Source: an uncultured Granulicatella sp. (GTDB lineage: Bacteria; Bacillota; Bacilli; Lactobacillales; Aerococcaceae). From it: a stretch of DNA of 26,336 nucleotides. Below the pieces are notes generated by a model. The model saw only the letters and a program-made list of their open reading frames with translations, did no database searches and was not told the origin of the DNA. Shown here in pieces: positions 16,656 through 24,646 of this stretch. Position 1 is the stretch's first letter; each line of letters begins with the position of its first letter. Both the position numbers and the translations under genes were made by a program. The stretch spans positions 1 to 26,336 of the forward strand of contig NZ_CALHIF010000024.1 of assembly GCF_938030755.1 (NCBI RefSeq), read 5' to 3'.

Positions 16656-16658
16656 AAT

Positions 16659-16745
16659 AAAAAACCTCCAATAAATGATTTACTACAGTCATTCTATCAT
16701 AAATAAAATGAAAATCAAGATAAATCTTTCTATTGGAGGTGTTTT
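16659..16745. repeat. inverted repeat flanking the bmpA promoter and covering the bmpA ribosome binding site
   Basis: The arms ACCTCCAATA (16664-16673) and TATTGGAGGT (16731-16740) are perfect inverted copies 57 nt apart. Allowing one mismatch the match extends to 15 positions (16659-16673 and 16731-16745). The first arm is the complement of the bmpA ribosome binding site region. The bmpA promoter lies between the arms. Confidence 0.8.
16691..16718 (-). promoter_or_regulatory. promoter of bmpA-nupOPQ
   Basis: On the minus strand -35 TTGATT (16718-16713) is followed after 16 nt by -10 TAGAAT (16696-16691), and TG-A directly before it gives an extended -10. Transcription would start near 16684, leaving a leader of about 29 nt. 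That is too short for a purine riboswitch, and I see none. Confidence 0.75.
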
Positions 16746-16773
16746 CATTTAAAAATGTTCGTGTTTTACATTT

Positions 16774-19218
16774 CTAAGCATTTGTTTCAGTGGTTTCGGA
16801 AGCATTGTTTTCACTGAAAACATGAACATTCACTTTTCTTCCTTTGCTTCCATCTGCAGGACCGACATAACCACGTGCTTCTAAATCATCAATCATTCGT
16901 GCTGCACGGTTAAATCCGATACGGAATCTTCTTTGTAAGTAGGAAGTACTAATCGTTTCTTGTTCTTTTAATAATTCAATCACTTCGTAGAATAGTTCGT
17001 CTTCAGGTTCACTACCACCAGAAGAAGTTGTATTTTCAGAAGGCATCATCGCTTCATCATACTCAACTTCTTGCTGATTCTTCACGAAATCAACGATACG
17101 TTCGACTTCTTCGTCCGTTAAGAATGCACCTTGTACACGAATTGGTTTATTTTCACCCATTGGCATATACAGCATATCCCCGCGTCCAAGAAGTTTCTCA
17201 GCACCATTGGCATCGATAATGGTACGAGAGTCTGTACCACTGGATACCGCAAAGGCGATACGAGATGGAACATTGGCTTTAATAATCCCTGTAATAACGT
17301 CAACAGATGGACGTTGTGTTGCAAGAATCATATGGATTCCGGCAGCACGAGCCATTTGCGCAAGACGAATAATCGCATCTTCTACTTCATTACTTGCAAC
17401 CATCATTAAGTCCGCCAATTCGTCTACAATCACGACAATATAAGGAAGTTTTGGATTATTTTCGCCTGTTTCGCGGTTATATTGTTCGACATGAGCGTTA
17501 TACCCATCGATATTACGCATTCCCATTGAAGCGAATAATTCATAACGTTTTTCCATCTCAGCTACTACTTTTTGTAAAGCTTGAGCGGCTTTACGAGGGT
17601 TCGTTACAACCGGAGTTAATAGATGTGGAATGCCATTATACACATTCAACTCTACCATCTTCGGATCAATCATCATCAGTTTCACTTCATGAGGCTTCGT
17701 CTTCATTAAAATACTTGTGATTATGCCGTTAATACATACGGATTTACCCGAACCGGTTGAACCGGCAATTAACATATGCGGCATTTTCGTAATATCGCAA
17801 AGACGAACATTCCCGGAGATATCTCTTCCTAATGGTACGTCTAAAGGTTTTGGAGATTGAATCGCTGATTGAATGACATCGCTAAAGGATACAAAACTTG
17901 TTTGGCTATTTGGAACTTCAATCCCTACATATGGTTTTCCTGGAATCGGAGCTTCGATACGAATATCTTTGGCAGCAAGAGCTAGAGCTATATCATCACT
18001 CAAGTTCACAATCTTACTTACCTTTACACCGATTGCTGGTTGAATTTCGTATTTTGTAACGGCTGGTCCTAGCATTGGGTTTGGCATGACTTTAGCATCC
18101 ACCCCGAAACTTGCAAACGTACGCTCTAAAATACGCATATTTCGTTCCACAATCGTACGTTCATTCGATTGGTCCGATTGTTGAACTGGATTCAGTAAGG
18201 TCACTGGTGGTAATTGATAATCTTCATCATTTTCCTCACCACCCATTGCTAAGTCTCCAATATCTTCCCCATCATCCTCAAACTCTGCTTCCTCTTGATG
18301 AGAGTTTGCTTCTGGTTTAGAAGAGAATGACGACGGACTTGAAACTACTGGTGTCACTGGTGAAACTGGATTTGGAGAGACTACTGGCTCACTATATTCA
18401 GGTTCATTAAATTCCTGATCCGCAACTACCATTGATTCATCTTCATAATCATCAAAGAAGGCATCTTTCATTCGGTTTATTAAGGAATGTTCTTTTCGTT
18501 CTTCCTTATTTGGTTCTTCTACTGGCGAAGAATCAATTGGATTACTGTCTTCATTTGGAGTATATAACTCCTCTTCTTCAAGCGATTTTTGTTTGACCTC
18601 TTTTTCTGCTTTTTTCTCAGCAATTTTTTGAGAAAGATTAGATATATGTGTTCGAACAAAATTCATCACATCACTTAAATGAATATCAAAAATAAGTAAA
18701 GCACTACATACAAGGAGTAAGAATACTAATAGATAAGTGCCCCATTGCGATACAAGGAAATAAGTCCCCGCATATAGAAGTGTTCCAAAGAAGCCTCCCC
18801 CAAGATTTTGAGAAATCGTATTGGATGTAAAATCAACCATAAATCGGTTCATCATCTCTTGAAATAAAGGAGAACCCGAACTTGTAAAACTACTATAGGT
18901 CATTACAGACACAAATAGGAGCAACGCAATACTTGAGCAAATTGCTGCAACCGTCCATCTCCAAATAATTTTAGGCATCCGTCCTCTAAAGAGCATTCCG
19001 AATCCGGCAAGAATTCCACAAATTCCGCCGAACACAAATAAATCTCCTATAAAGAAACGTATAACATTCGCAAAAAATTTACCCAAGAATCCCAATTGGA
19101 ATATTGCTAATAAACAATAGACAATCAAAAATACCGCTAACGCTTCTATAGATAATAAAGGATTGGCGTTTTGAGAATTTTTACTTCTAGACGTTTTTTT
19201 CTTTGTTTGTTTAGCCAC
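16774..19218 (-). CDS. ftsK: DNA translocase FtsK/SpoIIIE
   Basis: The 814-residue protein is a septum-anchored double-stranded DNA pump that clears chromosome DNA during division. Four hydrophobic segments (about 27-47, 58-78, 85-107, 143-178) are followed by a long acidic, Pro/Ser-rich linker (about 200-340). The motor comes next, with Walker A GSTGSGKS at 486-493 and Walker B IVVIVDELADLMM. A winged-helix gamma domain (about 745-800), which reads the KOPS/SRS orienting sequences, ends the protein. The start is GTG at 19218 with AAAGGAG 6 nt upstream, and it overlaps the DUF1033 gene by 8 nt. A short AAATGT/ACATTT hairpin at the stop is only a weak candidate terminator. Confidence 0.95.
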   Translation of the reverse strand: MAKQTKKKTSRSKNSQNANPLLSIEALAVFLIVYCLLAIFQLGFLGKFFANVIRFFIGDLFVFGGICGILAGFGMLFRGRMPKIIWRWTVAAICSSIALLLFVSVMTYSSFTSSGSPLFQEMMNRFMVDFTSNTISQNLGGGFFGTLLYAGTYFLVSQWGTYLLVFLLLVCSALLIFDIHLSDVMNFVRTHISNLSQKIAEKKAEKEVKQKSLEEEELYTPNEDSNPIDSSPVEEPNKEERKEHSLINRMKDAFFDDYEDESMVVADQEFNEPEYSEPVVSPNPVSPVTPVVSSPSSFSSKPEANSHQEEAEFEDDGEDIGDLAMGGEENDEDYQLPPVTLLNPVQQSDQSNERTIVERNMRILERTFASFGVDAKVMPNPMLGPAVTKYEIQPAIGVKVSKIVNLSDDIALALAAKDIRIEAPIPGKPYVGIEVPNSQTSFVSFSDVIQSAIQSPKPLDVPLGRDISGNVRLCDITKMPHMLIAGSTGSGKSVCINGIITSILMKTKPHEVKLMMIDPKMVELNVYNGIPHLLTPVVTNPRKAAQALQKVVAEMEKRYELFASMGMRNIDGYNAHVEQYNRETGENNPKLPYIVVIVDELADLMMVASNEVEDAIIRLAQMARAAGIHMILATQRPSVDVITGIIKANVPSRIAFAVSSGTDSRTIIDANGAEKLLGRGDMLYMPMGENKPIRVQGAFLTDEEVERIVDFVKNQQEVEYDEAMMPSENTTSSGGSEPEDELFYEVIELLKEQETISTSYLQRRFRIGFNRAARMIDDLEARGYVGPADGSKGRKVNVHVFSENNASETTETNA

Positions 19219-19525
19219 GTTCTTCTCCTTTCAACTCTACTAATTGATTTTTTTCATCAACGATCATAATTCCATGAAAAATCTGAAGGTCACATTCACA
19301 AGGAACACAATAATCTGTTTCATTACAATTCCAGAAAGCAACGGAACAAGACCCTTTCTCACGTTTTTCTGGATAGTTTTTCTCAAATTTTTGATAGAGA
19401 GACTGATAGGCACAAAGAGCATCTTCGATCTCATCAAATTCTTCTGTCGAAACAATCATCTTTTCCCAGTCTTCAAAAAACCACCATGGTTCATCATGAC
19501 CAGCTGTTTCAATCACTTTAAACAT
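19211..19525 (-). CDS. DUF1033 family protein
   Basis: This 104-residue cytosolic protein of unknown function has the family features: EPWWFFEDW near the start (12-20), a charged helical middle, and AFWN followed by a cysteine cluster (C67, C73, C76, C78, with C60 nearby). The cluster may bind a metal, but that is inference. The ATG has a GAGGTGA site just upstream. Its last 8 nt overlap the ftsK start, so the two genes are probably made together from the promoter at 19544-19573. The same family is common in Lactobacillales. I cannot give it a role. Confidence 0.85.
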   Translation of the reverse strand: MFKVIETAGHDEPWWFFEDWEKMIVSTEEFDEIEDALCAYQSLYQKFEKNYPEKREKGSCSVAFWNCNETDYCVPCECDLQIFHGIMIVDEKNQLVELKGEERG

Positions 19526-19543
19526 GTTTTCACCTCGTATCTT

Positions 19544-19573
19544 AGTATACCAAATTTTAGGAAATCATGGTAA
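19544..19573 (-). promoter_or_regulatory. promoter of the DUF1033-ftsK unit
   Basis: On the minus strand an extended -10 TGG-TATACT (TATACT at 19549-19544) is preceded after 18 nt by a weak -35 TTACCA (19573-19568). It lies about 20 nt before the DUF1033 ATG. No convincing plus-strand promoter for the acylphosphatase was found in the same divergent gap. Confidence 0.65.
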
Positions 19574-19623
19574 TCTTGTTTCATAAAGATGACAAATAAA
19601 TCATTATTTGAGGAGGAATTTCC

Positions 19624-19896
19624 ATGATTACTCGACAAATTCGCGTCTGGGGACGAGTTCAAGGTGTTGGCTTCCGTTTCTTCACACAACAACTCGCTAT
19701 TCAATTAGATATAACTGGTACTGTTCAAAACAAAATGGATGGTTCTGTCTTAACCGTGGCTCAAGGCGAGGCAGACACTGTTTATCACTTTATCGAACGT
19801 GTAAAAGCATCCACTTCTCCGTACGGACGCGTCGACCGATACGAAGAATGTACCTTGTTAGACGCCCCTCTTTATGCAAAATTTGAAATTATATAA
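19624..19896 (+). CDS. acyP: acylphosphatase
   Basis: This 90-residue ferredoxin-like enzyme hydrolyses carboxyl-phosphate bonds such as acetyl phosphate. The signature GRVQGVGFRFF holds the phosphate-binding R18, and the catalytic asparagine is N36 in GTVQNKMDG. A clear AGGAGG (19611-19616) lies 7 nt before the ATG. It is divergent from DUF1033-ftsK and lies just upstream of yidC, which has its own promoter. The length is normal for the family. Its physiological substrate cannot be read from the sequence. Confidence 0.94.
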   Translation: MITRQIRVWGRVQGVGFRFFTQQLAIQLDITGTVQNKMDGSVLTVAQGEADTVYHFIERVKASTSPYGRVDRYEECTLLDAPLYAKFEII

Positions 19897-19902
19897 AGAA
19901 CA

Positions 19903-19931
19903 TTGCTATTTCAACGAAACCCGTGTAAAAT
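19903..19931 (+). promoter_or_regulatory. promoter of yidC
   Basis: The -35 TTGCTA (19903-19908) is followed after 17 nt by -10 TAAAAT (19926-19931). Transcription would start near 19938, giving a short leader with no room for a MifM-like regulatory peptide. Confidence 0.75.
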
Positions 19932-19964
19932 AAGTCATGTTATTAAATGAAAAGGAAAGTGATT

Positions 19965-20894
19965 ATGAAACTTACTAAAAAGACTCAACTGCTTTTCGTT
20001 GCAACTGTTCTTCCACTACTATTAGCAGGATGTACCGTGCAATATAATGCAGATCATCAACCCGTTGGATGGCTCTATGAGTATCTAGTCGTTCCAACAC
20101 AATGGTTACTAAATCAAATTGCTTCTATGTTTAATGGAAACTACGCAATTGCGATTGTTATCGTTTCTGTTCTAGTCCGTGTGGTATTAATGCCAACACA
20201 ATTCCATCAAATGAAATCCATGCTTGTCCAACAAGAAAAGATGGCAGTTTTGAAACCATATATTGCAGAAATTACTGCTCGTGCAGAACAAGCAGCGACT
20301 CCTCAAGAAAAACTAGAAATTCAACAAGAACAAATGGAGTTATATAAGCTAAATAACGTCTCATTAATGGGCGGGCTTGGTTCTGGATGTCTTCCACTCT
20401 TAATTACCCTACCAATTTGGAGCGGTTTATATAATGCAATCTTGCTATCTAACGAGATTTCAAGCAGTGACTTCATGGGAATTGCCCTTGGAAAAGAATT
20501 TGTTCCACTAGCAATCGCTACCGCTGCCCTATACTACATTCAATCTCTCGTAAGTCAAATGGGAATGGATGAAGAAACAAAGAAACAAAGTCGTTCTATG
20601 AACTATATTTTACCAGTAATGATGTTTATGATGACTTTCCAATCACCAGCAGGGGTTGGTATTTACTTCTTCGCTTCCGCTTTAATTCAAATCTTACAAT
20701 CTTGGATTCAAAACACATACTTACGTCCAAAAATTAAAGCTCAAATTGATGAAGAGTTAAATCATGATAATGTAATTTTACCGGAGCGTAAGACACCAAG
20801 TAAACCAGCACAAAAGGTAACACAACAAGAAACTTTTGCGCAACGCCAAAACAAACCAGGTGGAAGAAACGCTGGAAAACAAAACCGTAGATAA
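19965..20894 (+). CDS. yidC: membrane protein insertase YidC/OxaA
   Basis: YidC inserts membrane proteins, alone or with SecYEG. I chose the ATG at 19965 (309 residues), because AAAGGA lies 8 nt upstream; the ATG at 19947 would add six residues and cover that site. The signal peptide has a lipobox LLAGC with C23. R72 lies in VSVLVRVVLMPTQ, at the position of the essential hydrophilic-groove arginine of B. subtilis SpoIIIJ. Five membrane segments follow the Gram-positive pattern. A basic, disordered tail (last 45 residues, ending GGRNAGKQNRR) resembles streptococcal YidC2, whose tail contacts ribosomes. A strong terminator follows. Confidence 0.95.
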   Translation: MKLTKKTQLLFVATVLPLLLAGCTVQYNADHQPVGWLYEYLVVPTQWLLNQIASMFNGNYAIAIVIVSVLVRVVLMPTQFHQMKSMLVQQEKMAVLKPYIAEITARAEQAATPQEKLEIQQEQMELYKLNNVSLMGGLGSGCLPLLITLPIWSGLYNAILLSNEISSSDFMGIALGKEFVPLAIATAALYYIQSLVSQMGMDEETKKQSRSMNYILPVMMFMMTFQSPAGVGIYFFASALIQILQSWIQNTYLRPKIKAQIDEELNHDNVILPERKTPSKPAQKVTQQETFAQRQNKPGGRNAGKQNRR

Positions 20895-20900
20895 TAACGC

Positions 20901-20937
20901 AAAATACCTTTGAGAATTTTCTCAAAGGTATTTTTTT
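20901..20937 (+). terminator. terminator of yidC
   Basis: A perfect 14-bp stem (AAAATACCTTTGAG with CTCAAAGGTATTTT) closes on a 6-nt loop and runs into seven T. It begins 7 nt after the yidC stop. Confidence 0.93.
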
Positions 20938-20945
20938 ATGCAAGA

Positions 20946-21089
20946 TGGTTCATGAATGATACTTATTACAGATGATACACTTAGTTTTTTCAACTGCTTT
21001 TGTATCAAAAATGATACGTATCATTTTTGATACAACTGACTTTATTAACTAAGGATGTAACAATTATGTTACGTAACAAAAATGTTACA
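20946..21089. repeat. array of three composite 34-bp palindromes at exact 55-bp period
   Basis: Three units start at 20946, 21001 and 21056, exactly 55 bp apart, each 34 bp long with 21-bp spacers. The plan is TGTATCA-N4-TGATAC directly joined to GTATCA-N4-TGATACA. The middle unit is perfect, and the whole 21000-21035 is a 36-bp palindrome. The right unit changes all four arms together to TGTAACA/TGTTAC. The left unit keeps both TGATAC arms but has GGTTCA and TTATTA in the other two. Outside the N4 loops, left and right units each match the middle one at 22 of 26 positions. The array fills the space between two convergent terminators and holds no gene. I know no named element with this plan. 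Confidence 0.9.
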
Positions 21090-21094
21090 CTCAT

Positions 21095-21129
21095 AAAAAA
21101 GACATAACGAACCGCTTCGCTATGTCTTT
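21095..21129 (-). terminator. terminator of the ABC exporter operon
   Basis: On the minus strand a 14-bp stem (AAAGACATAGCGAA with TTCGTTATGTCTTT, one G-U pair) closes on GCGG and runs into six T. It starts about 10 nt after the TAA of the second exporter gene. Confidence 0.92.
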
Positions 21130-21139
21130 ACTATTTGTT

Positions 21140-22867
21140 TTATTCTTGCATCATCCCTGCTTGGAGTTGATACATCTTATAATAGAGCCCTTCTTTTTCT
21201 AGAAGCTCTGTATGCGTTCCGCTTTCTACAATTTCCCCTTTATCGAGCACAAAGATTTGGTTGGCATCTTGAATCGTCGATAATCGGTGCGCAATCGCTA
21301 AAGTAGTTCGTCCATTTCTCATCTTCTTGAGAGACGTTTGAATGACTTCTTCGGTTTGTGAATCTATATTAGCAGTCGCTTCATCTAGAATAAGGATTTT
21401 CGGATTGTCCGCAATCGTTCGTGCAAAGGCGATTAATTGACGCTCACCGCTTGAGAACGTTGAGCCCTTTTCAGAAACTTTATAGTCATATCCTTGTGGA
21501 AGTTGTTCGATGAAATGATGTGCATCTACGAATTCGCTTGCGTGTTTCACTTCTTCGTCCGAGATATCTTGGTACATACGAATATTGGAAGCCACTGTTC
21601 CGTGGAACAAGAATGGATCTTGAAGCACAAGTCCGATTTTATCGCGAAGCACTTCTTTTGAATAGTGTTGAATTGGAAGTTCATCAATCAAGATTTCCCC
21701 TTCTTTAAAATCATAAAATCGTAAGAAGATGTTCATGATGGACGATTTTCCTGACCCGGTTGAACCGACAAAGGCAACGGTTTCTCCTGGATTCACCACA
21801 AAGTTAATGTTCTTTAGTACATTTCGTTTGCCGTCATAAGAGAAAGTGACATTTCTAAACTCAATCTTCCCGTCTTTAATCTCAGTCACCTTCCCAAGTT
21901 GTTCAGGTTCATAATCGGTATTATCGATGACTTCAAAGACACGAGTCGCCGCAATCATCGACGTTTGAATAATCGCAAAGTTTTGCGTCACATCAATTAA
22001 TGGATTAAACAACTGATTCGAGAATTGAATAAAGGCGTACATCACCCCTGCTGTCACTCCAGCCACTTCCCAAGTAAGGCCAAAGTATAAAATAATGACC
22101 GCATAGGCAACAAGCTTTAATAGCGACATCGCTGGACGAAGGAACAGACTATTCACATTAATCGAACGATTCGAGAATTGCACATGTTCCTCGTTAATTT
22201 GTTCGAATTCTTTTCTTAAACGTTCTTCTTGGTTGAATGCCTGAATCATCTTCATGCCATCAATACTCTCTGCTAGCTTCACATTAATCTCGCTAAGCTT
22301 CTCACGCGTCTTACGAATCACGCTGTGAGATAAATGATTATAAATTTTAACGGATGCAAACATCACCGGAATAAACAGAACCATTAAAAACGTAAGTCCA
22401 ACATTCATACTAAACATCGCAGATAATGTAGCCACTACAATAAATATGGTGCTTAAAAACGTCGAGAAAATCGAACTAAACATATCGCTAACTGCCTGTG
22501 TATCGTTGGTTAAACGCGACACGATAGCTCCTGCTGGTGTTGTATCGAAATACGTCATATTGAGTTTTTGCATGTTAGTAAAGGCCTCTTGACGTAAATC
22601 ACGAACAACACTATTGGATACATAACTAAAAGCATAGGTTCCGATATACGTAAGTAGAACACGTAGCAAGAATAGTGAGTAGTAAACAATCAGGATCCAG
22701 TACCCTTCATTCCATACACCATTATCAATATACGTATCGATATAATAACGAGCAATCAGCGGAATTACCGTTGCAGTCACACTGGATAAGAGGATAAATA
22801 AAATCGCAATCGTGCTCGACTTCTTATAACGCCATAAGTAGGCGATGAGTCGATTAAAGGTCTTCAT
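21140..22867 (-). CDS. heterodimeric ABC exporter subunit with the catalytic ATP site (LmrD/BmrD/TM288-like)
   Basis: This 575-residue half-transporter has an N-terminal six-helix exporter domain (about 1-310) and a C-terminal ABC domain. Walker A is GSTGSGKS (368-375), the signature is the unusual SSGER (472-476) instead of LSGGQ, and Walker B ends in LDE with catalytic E496. Its upstream partner has the opposite defects, as expected for a heterodimeric exporter with one active and one degenerate site. I chose the ATG at 22867 (MKTFNRLIAY), overlapping the partner by 14 nt. An in-frame TTG or GTG 6-12 nt upstream is closer to the AAGGGGG site and remains possible. The substrate is unknown; multidrug or lipid export is typical of the family. 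Confidence 0.92.
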   Translation of the reverse strand: MKTFNRLIAYLWRYKKSSTIAILFILLSSVTATVIPLIARYYIDTYIDNGVWNEGYWILIVYYSLFLLRVLLTYIGTYAFSYVSNSVVRDLRQEAFTNMQKLNMTYFDTTPAGAIVSRLTNDTQAVSDMFSSIFSTFLSTIFIVVATLSAMFSMNVGLTFLMVLFIPVMFASVKIYNHLSHSVIRKTREKLSEINVKLAESIDGMKMIQAFNQEERLRKEFEQINEEHVQFSNRSINVNSLFLRPAMSLLKLVAYAVIILYFGLTWEVAGVTAGVMYAFIQFSNQLFNPLIDVTQNFAIIQTSMIAATRVFEVIDNTDYEPEQLGKVTEIKDGKIEFRNVTFSYDGKRNVLKNINFVVNPGETVAFVGSTGSGKSSIMNIFLRFYDFKEGEILIDELPIQHYSKEVLRDKIGLVLQDPFLFHGTVASNIRMYQDISDEEVKHASEFVDAHHFIEQLPQGYDYKVSEKGSTFSSGERQLIAFARTIADNPKILILDEATANIDSQTEEVIQTSLKKMRNGRTTLAIAHRLSTIQDANQIFVLDKGEIVESGTHTELLEKEGLYYKMYQLQAGMMQE

Positions 22868-24620
22868 GTTCAACTGCACTTCCCCCTTCCTCAAGTGTCG
22901 CTTCGAGCTGTTGACGGTCGTAAGTTTTGGCATACCAGCCACAAAGCGCCATTAATTCTTCATGCGTTCCTTTTTCAACAATACATCCATCTTGGAGCAC
23001 GATGATAAGGTCCGCATGCACAATCGCGGATAGACGGTGCGCTGTAATCATTGTCGTTTTGTCACTACGTTCACGTTTCAAGTTTTCTAAGATTAAATGC
23101 TCGGTTTTCGCATCGACAGCCGATAACGAATCATCCAACATTAGAATTTCTGGATTCACTACAAGCGCGCGTGCCATCGATAGACGTTGCTTTTGACCGC
23201 CTGATAAAAGCACACCCTTCTCTCCAATCAAAGTATCGAACCCTTCAGGCATCGCCATAATATCGTCATACAGTCCGCAGATTTTAGTAGCTTCGATAAC
23301 GGCTTCGTCAGAAAGCATCGGATTTCCAAAACGAATATTGTCTTTAATCGACATCGCAAATAAAATTTGCTCTTGAGGCACATATCCCATTAGCGTACGC
23401 AAATCTTGAATACGATAGTCTTGAATCGAGTGGCCATTCATTAAAATCTCTTCTTTTCCTGCATCATATTGACGAAGGAATAATTTTAAGAGCGTTGATT
23501 TTCCTGAACCAGTTGGACCTACAATCCCAAGCGTTTGCCCTTGACGAAGGCTAAATGCGACATCTTTTAATGTTGGCACATCTTCGTATCGGAAGTTGTG
23601 AATATCGACATCAATCTCACGCGCTTCTGTAATTGGAAGGGCCTGTGGATTTTCTTCGACTTGGCTTGTTTCTTCCATTAATTTTTCAATACGGCGATAC
23701 GAGATGCTTGCACGTTGACCGACATTTAGGAGCCAACCAATGGCTTGAAGTGGCCATACTAGCATATCTAAATACGTCATAAAGGTAATCATTTCCCCAA
23801 CCGTGAATTCACCATGTTGGATTAAATATCCACCATATCCCAAACTAATTAAGTAGCTGAGCCCCACGAAAATCAAAACGATTGGATCAAACAGATTATT
23901 ATATTTCGCAGCGTGGTTATTCTTTTCCCACGCATCTTGGTTCGTTTTCCAAAATGACGCTGTTTCTTTTTCTCCATATCCAAATGATTTCGTCACTTTA
24001 ATCCCAGAAACACTCTCATTCACATGGTTGTTGAGTAGTGAGAAAGCTTCCTGAGACTCTTCAAAACTTTTATGTTCTGCACGAACTACAATATTCGTCG
24101 CAATCGCAAGTAGTGGTAACGGAATAATGGCAACCAGTGTCACTCGCCAATCGAGCATAAAGAACATCGTCGCCAGCGTCACTAATGCTGTAATGGAGGC
24201 ATCGACAGCCGACATCACGCCTCCACCTGCAGTCATGACCACCGCATACACGTCATTGGTCGCATGTGCCATTAAGTCTCCAGAGCGGTACTTTTGATAA
24301 AAGCTTGGAGACATACTTGTAAAGTGTTCGTATAATTGATTTCTCAATCTCTGGCCTAACGAGTTTGCAGTTCCGAAAATGAAGAGTCTCCATACAAAGC
24401 GAAGACCGTACATGGCTACTGCTGAAAGGAGTAACAACAATAGGTTCCACAGTAAAGACGACGTTGTTAGCGTCTTAAGGTCAATGGAATCCACCACTTC
24501 CCCAATAACTCTTGGCGGAATGAGATTGAAGACACTCACTAGCGACAACGCGATAATTCCAATCGTATATCGTTTCCACTCTAATTTAAAAAACCACGAT
24601 AATTTCTTTATTAAATACAT
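22854..24620 (-). CDS. heterodimeric ABC exporter subunit with the degenerate ATP site (LmrC/BmrC/TM287-like)
   Basis: The 588-residue protein has a six-helix exporter domain (about 1-315) and an ABC domain with Walker A GPTGSGKS (368-375) and signature LSGGQ (472-476). Walker B ends LMLDD, so D497 replaces the catalytic glutamate. This is the noncanonical subunit of a heterodimeric exporter such as Lactococcus LmrCD, B. subtilis BmrCD or TM287/288. The ATG at 24620 follows AAAGGAG. It is the first gene of a two-gene operon and overlaps its partner. No regulator of the operon is present beside it. Confidence 0.92.
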   Translation of the reverse strand: MYLIKKLSWFFKLEWKRYTIGIIALSLVSVFNLIPPRVIGEVVDSIDLKTLTTSSLLWNLLLLLLSAVAMYGLRFVWRLFIFGTANSLGQRLRNQLYEHFTSMSPSFYQKYRSGDLMAHATNDVYAVVMTAGGGVMSAVDASITALVTLATMFFMLDWRVTLVAIIPLPLLAIATNIVVRAEHKSFEESQEAFSLLNNHVNESVSGIKVTKSFGYGEKETASFWKTNQDAWEKNNHAAKYNNLFDPIVLIFVGLSYLISLGYGGYLIQHGEFTVGEMITFMTYLDMLVWPLQAIGWLLNVGQRASISYRRIEKLMEETSQVEENPQALPITEAREIDVDIHNFRYEDVPTLKDVAFSLRQGQTLGIVGPTGSGKSTLLKLFLRQYDAGKEEILMNGHSIQDYRIQDLRTLMGYVPQEQILFAMSIKDNIRFGNPMLSDEAVIEATKICGLYDDIMAMPEGFDTLIGEKGVLLSGGQKQRLSMARALVVNPEILMLDDSLSAVDAKTEHLILENLKRERSDKTTMITAHRLSAIVHADLIIVLQDGCIVEKGTHEELMALCGWYAKTYDRQQLEATLEEGGSAVEHEDL

Positions 24621-24646
24621 TTTTCTCTCCTTTCACATGTCTATCC

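Noticed and set aside
16656..16690. Purine riboswitch in the bmpA leader
   Set aside because: The leader from the visible promoter is about 29 nt, too short for a purine aptamer, and no aptamer core is seen.
16753..16773. Terminator of ftsK
   Set aside because: The stem is only six A/T-rich pairs (AAATGT/ACATTT) with a 9-nt loop and just a few T after it; too weak to call.
17118..17720. Several overlapping open frames inside ftsK
   Set aside because: They are shadows of the FtsK motor-domain coding region on the other frames and strand.
20946..21089. CRISPR array
   Set aside because: The three units are palindromic and diverged from each other, the spacers are only 21 bp with partial similarity, and no cas gene is near.
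21056..21089. TnrA/GlnR-type site or parS site
   Set aside because: TnrA/GlnR boxes are 17 bp (TGTNA-N7-TNACA) while these inverted repeats are 18 bp; parS has a CACGTG-containing 16-bp core that is not present here.
21140..22942. ABC subunit two starting at 22942
   Set aside because: This would overlap the partner gene by nearly 90 nt and add an unconserved 25-residue leader; the family starts close to MKTFNRLIAYLW.
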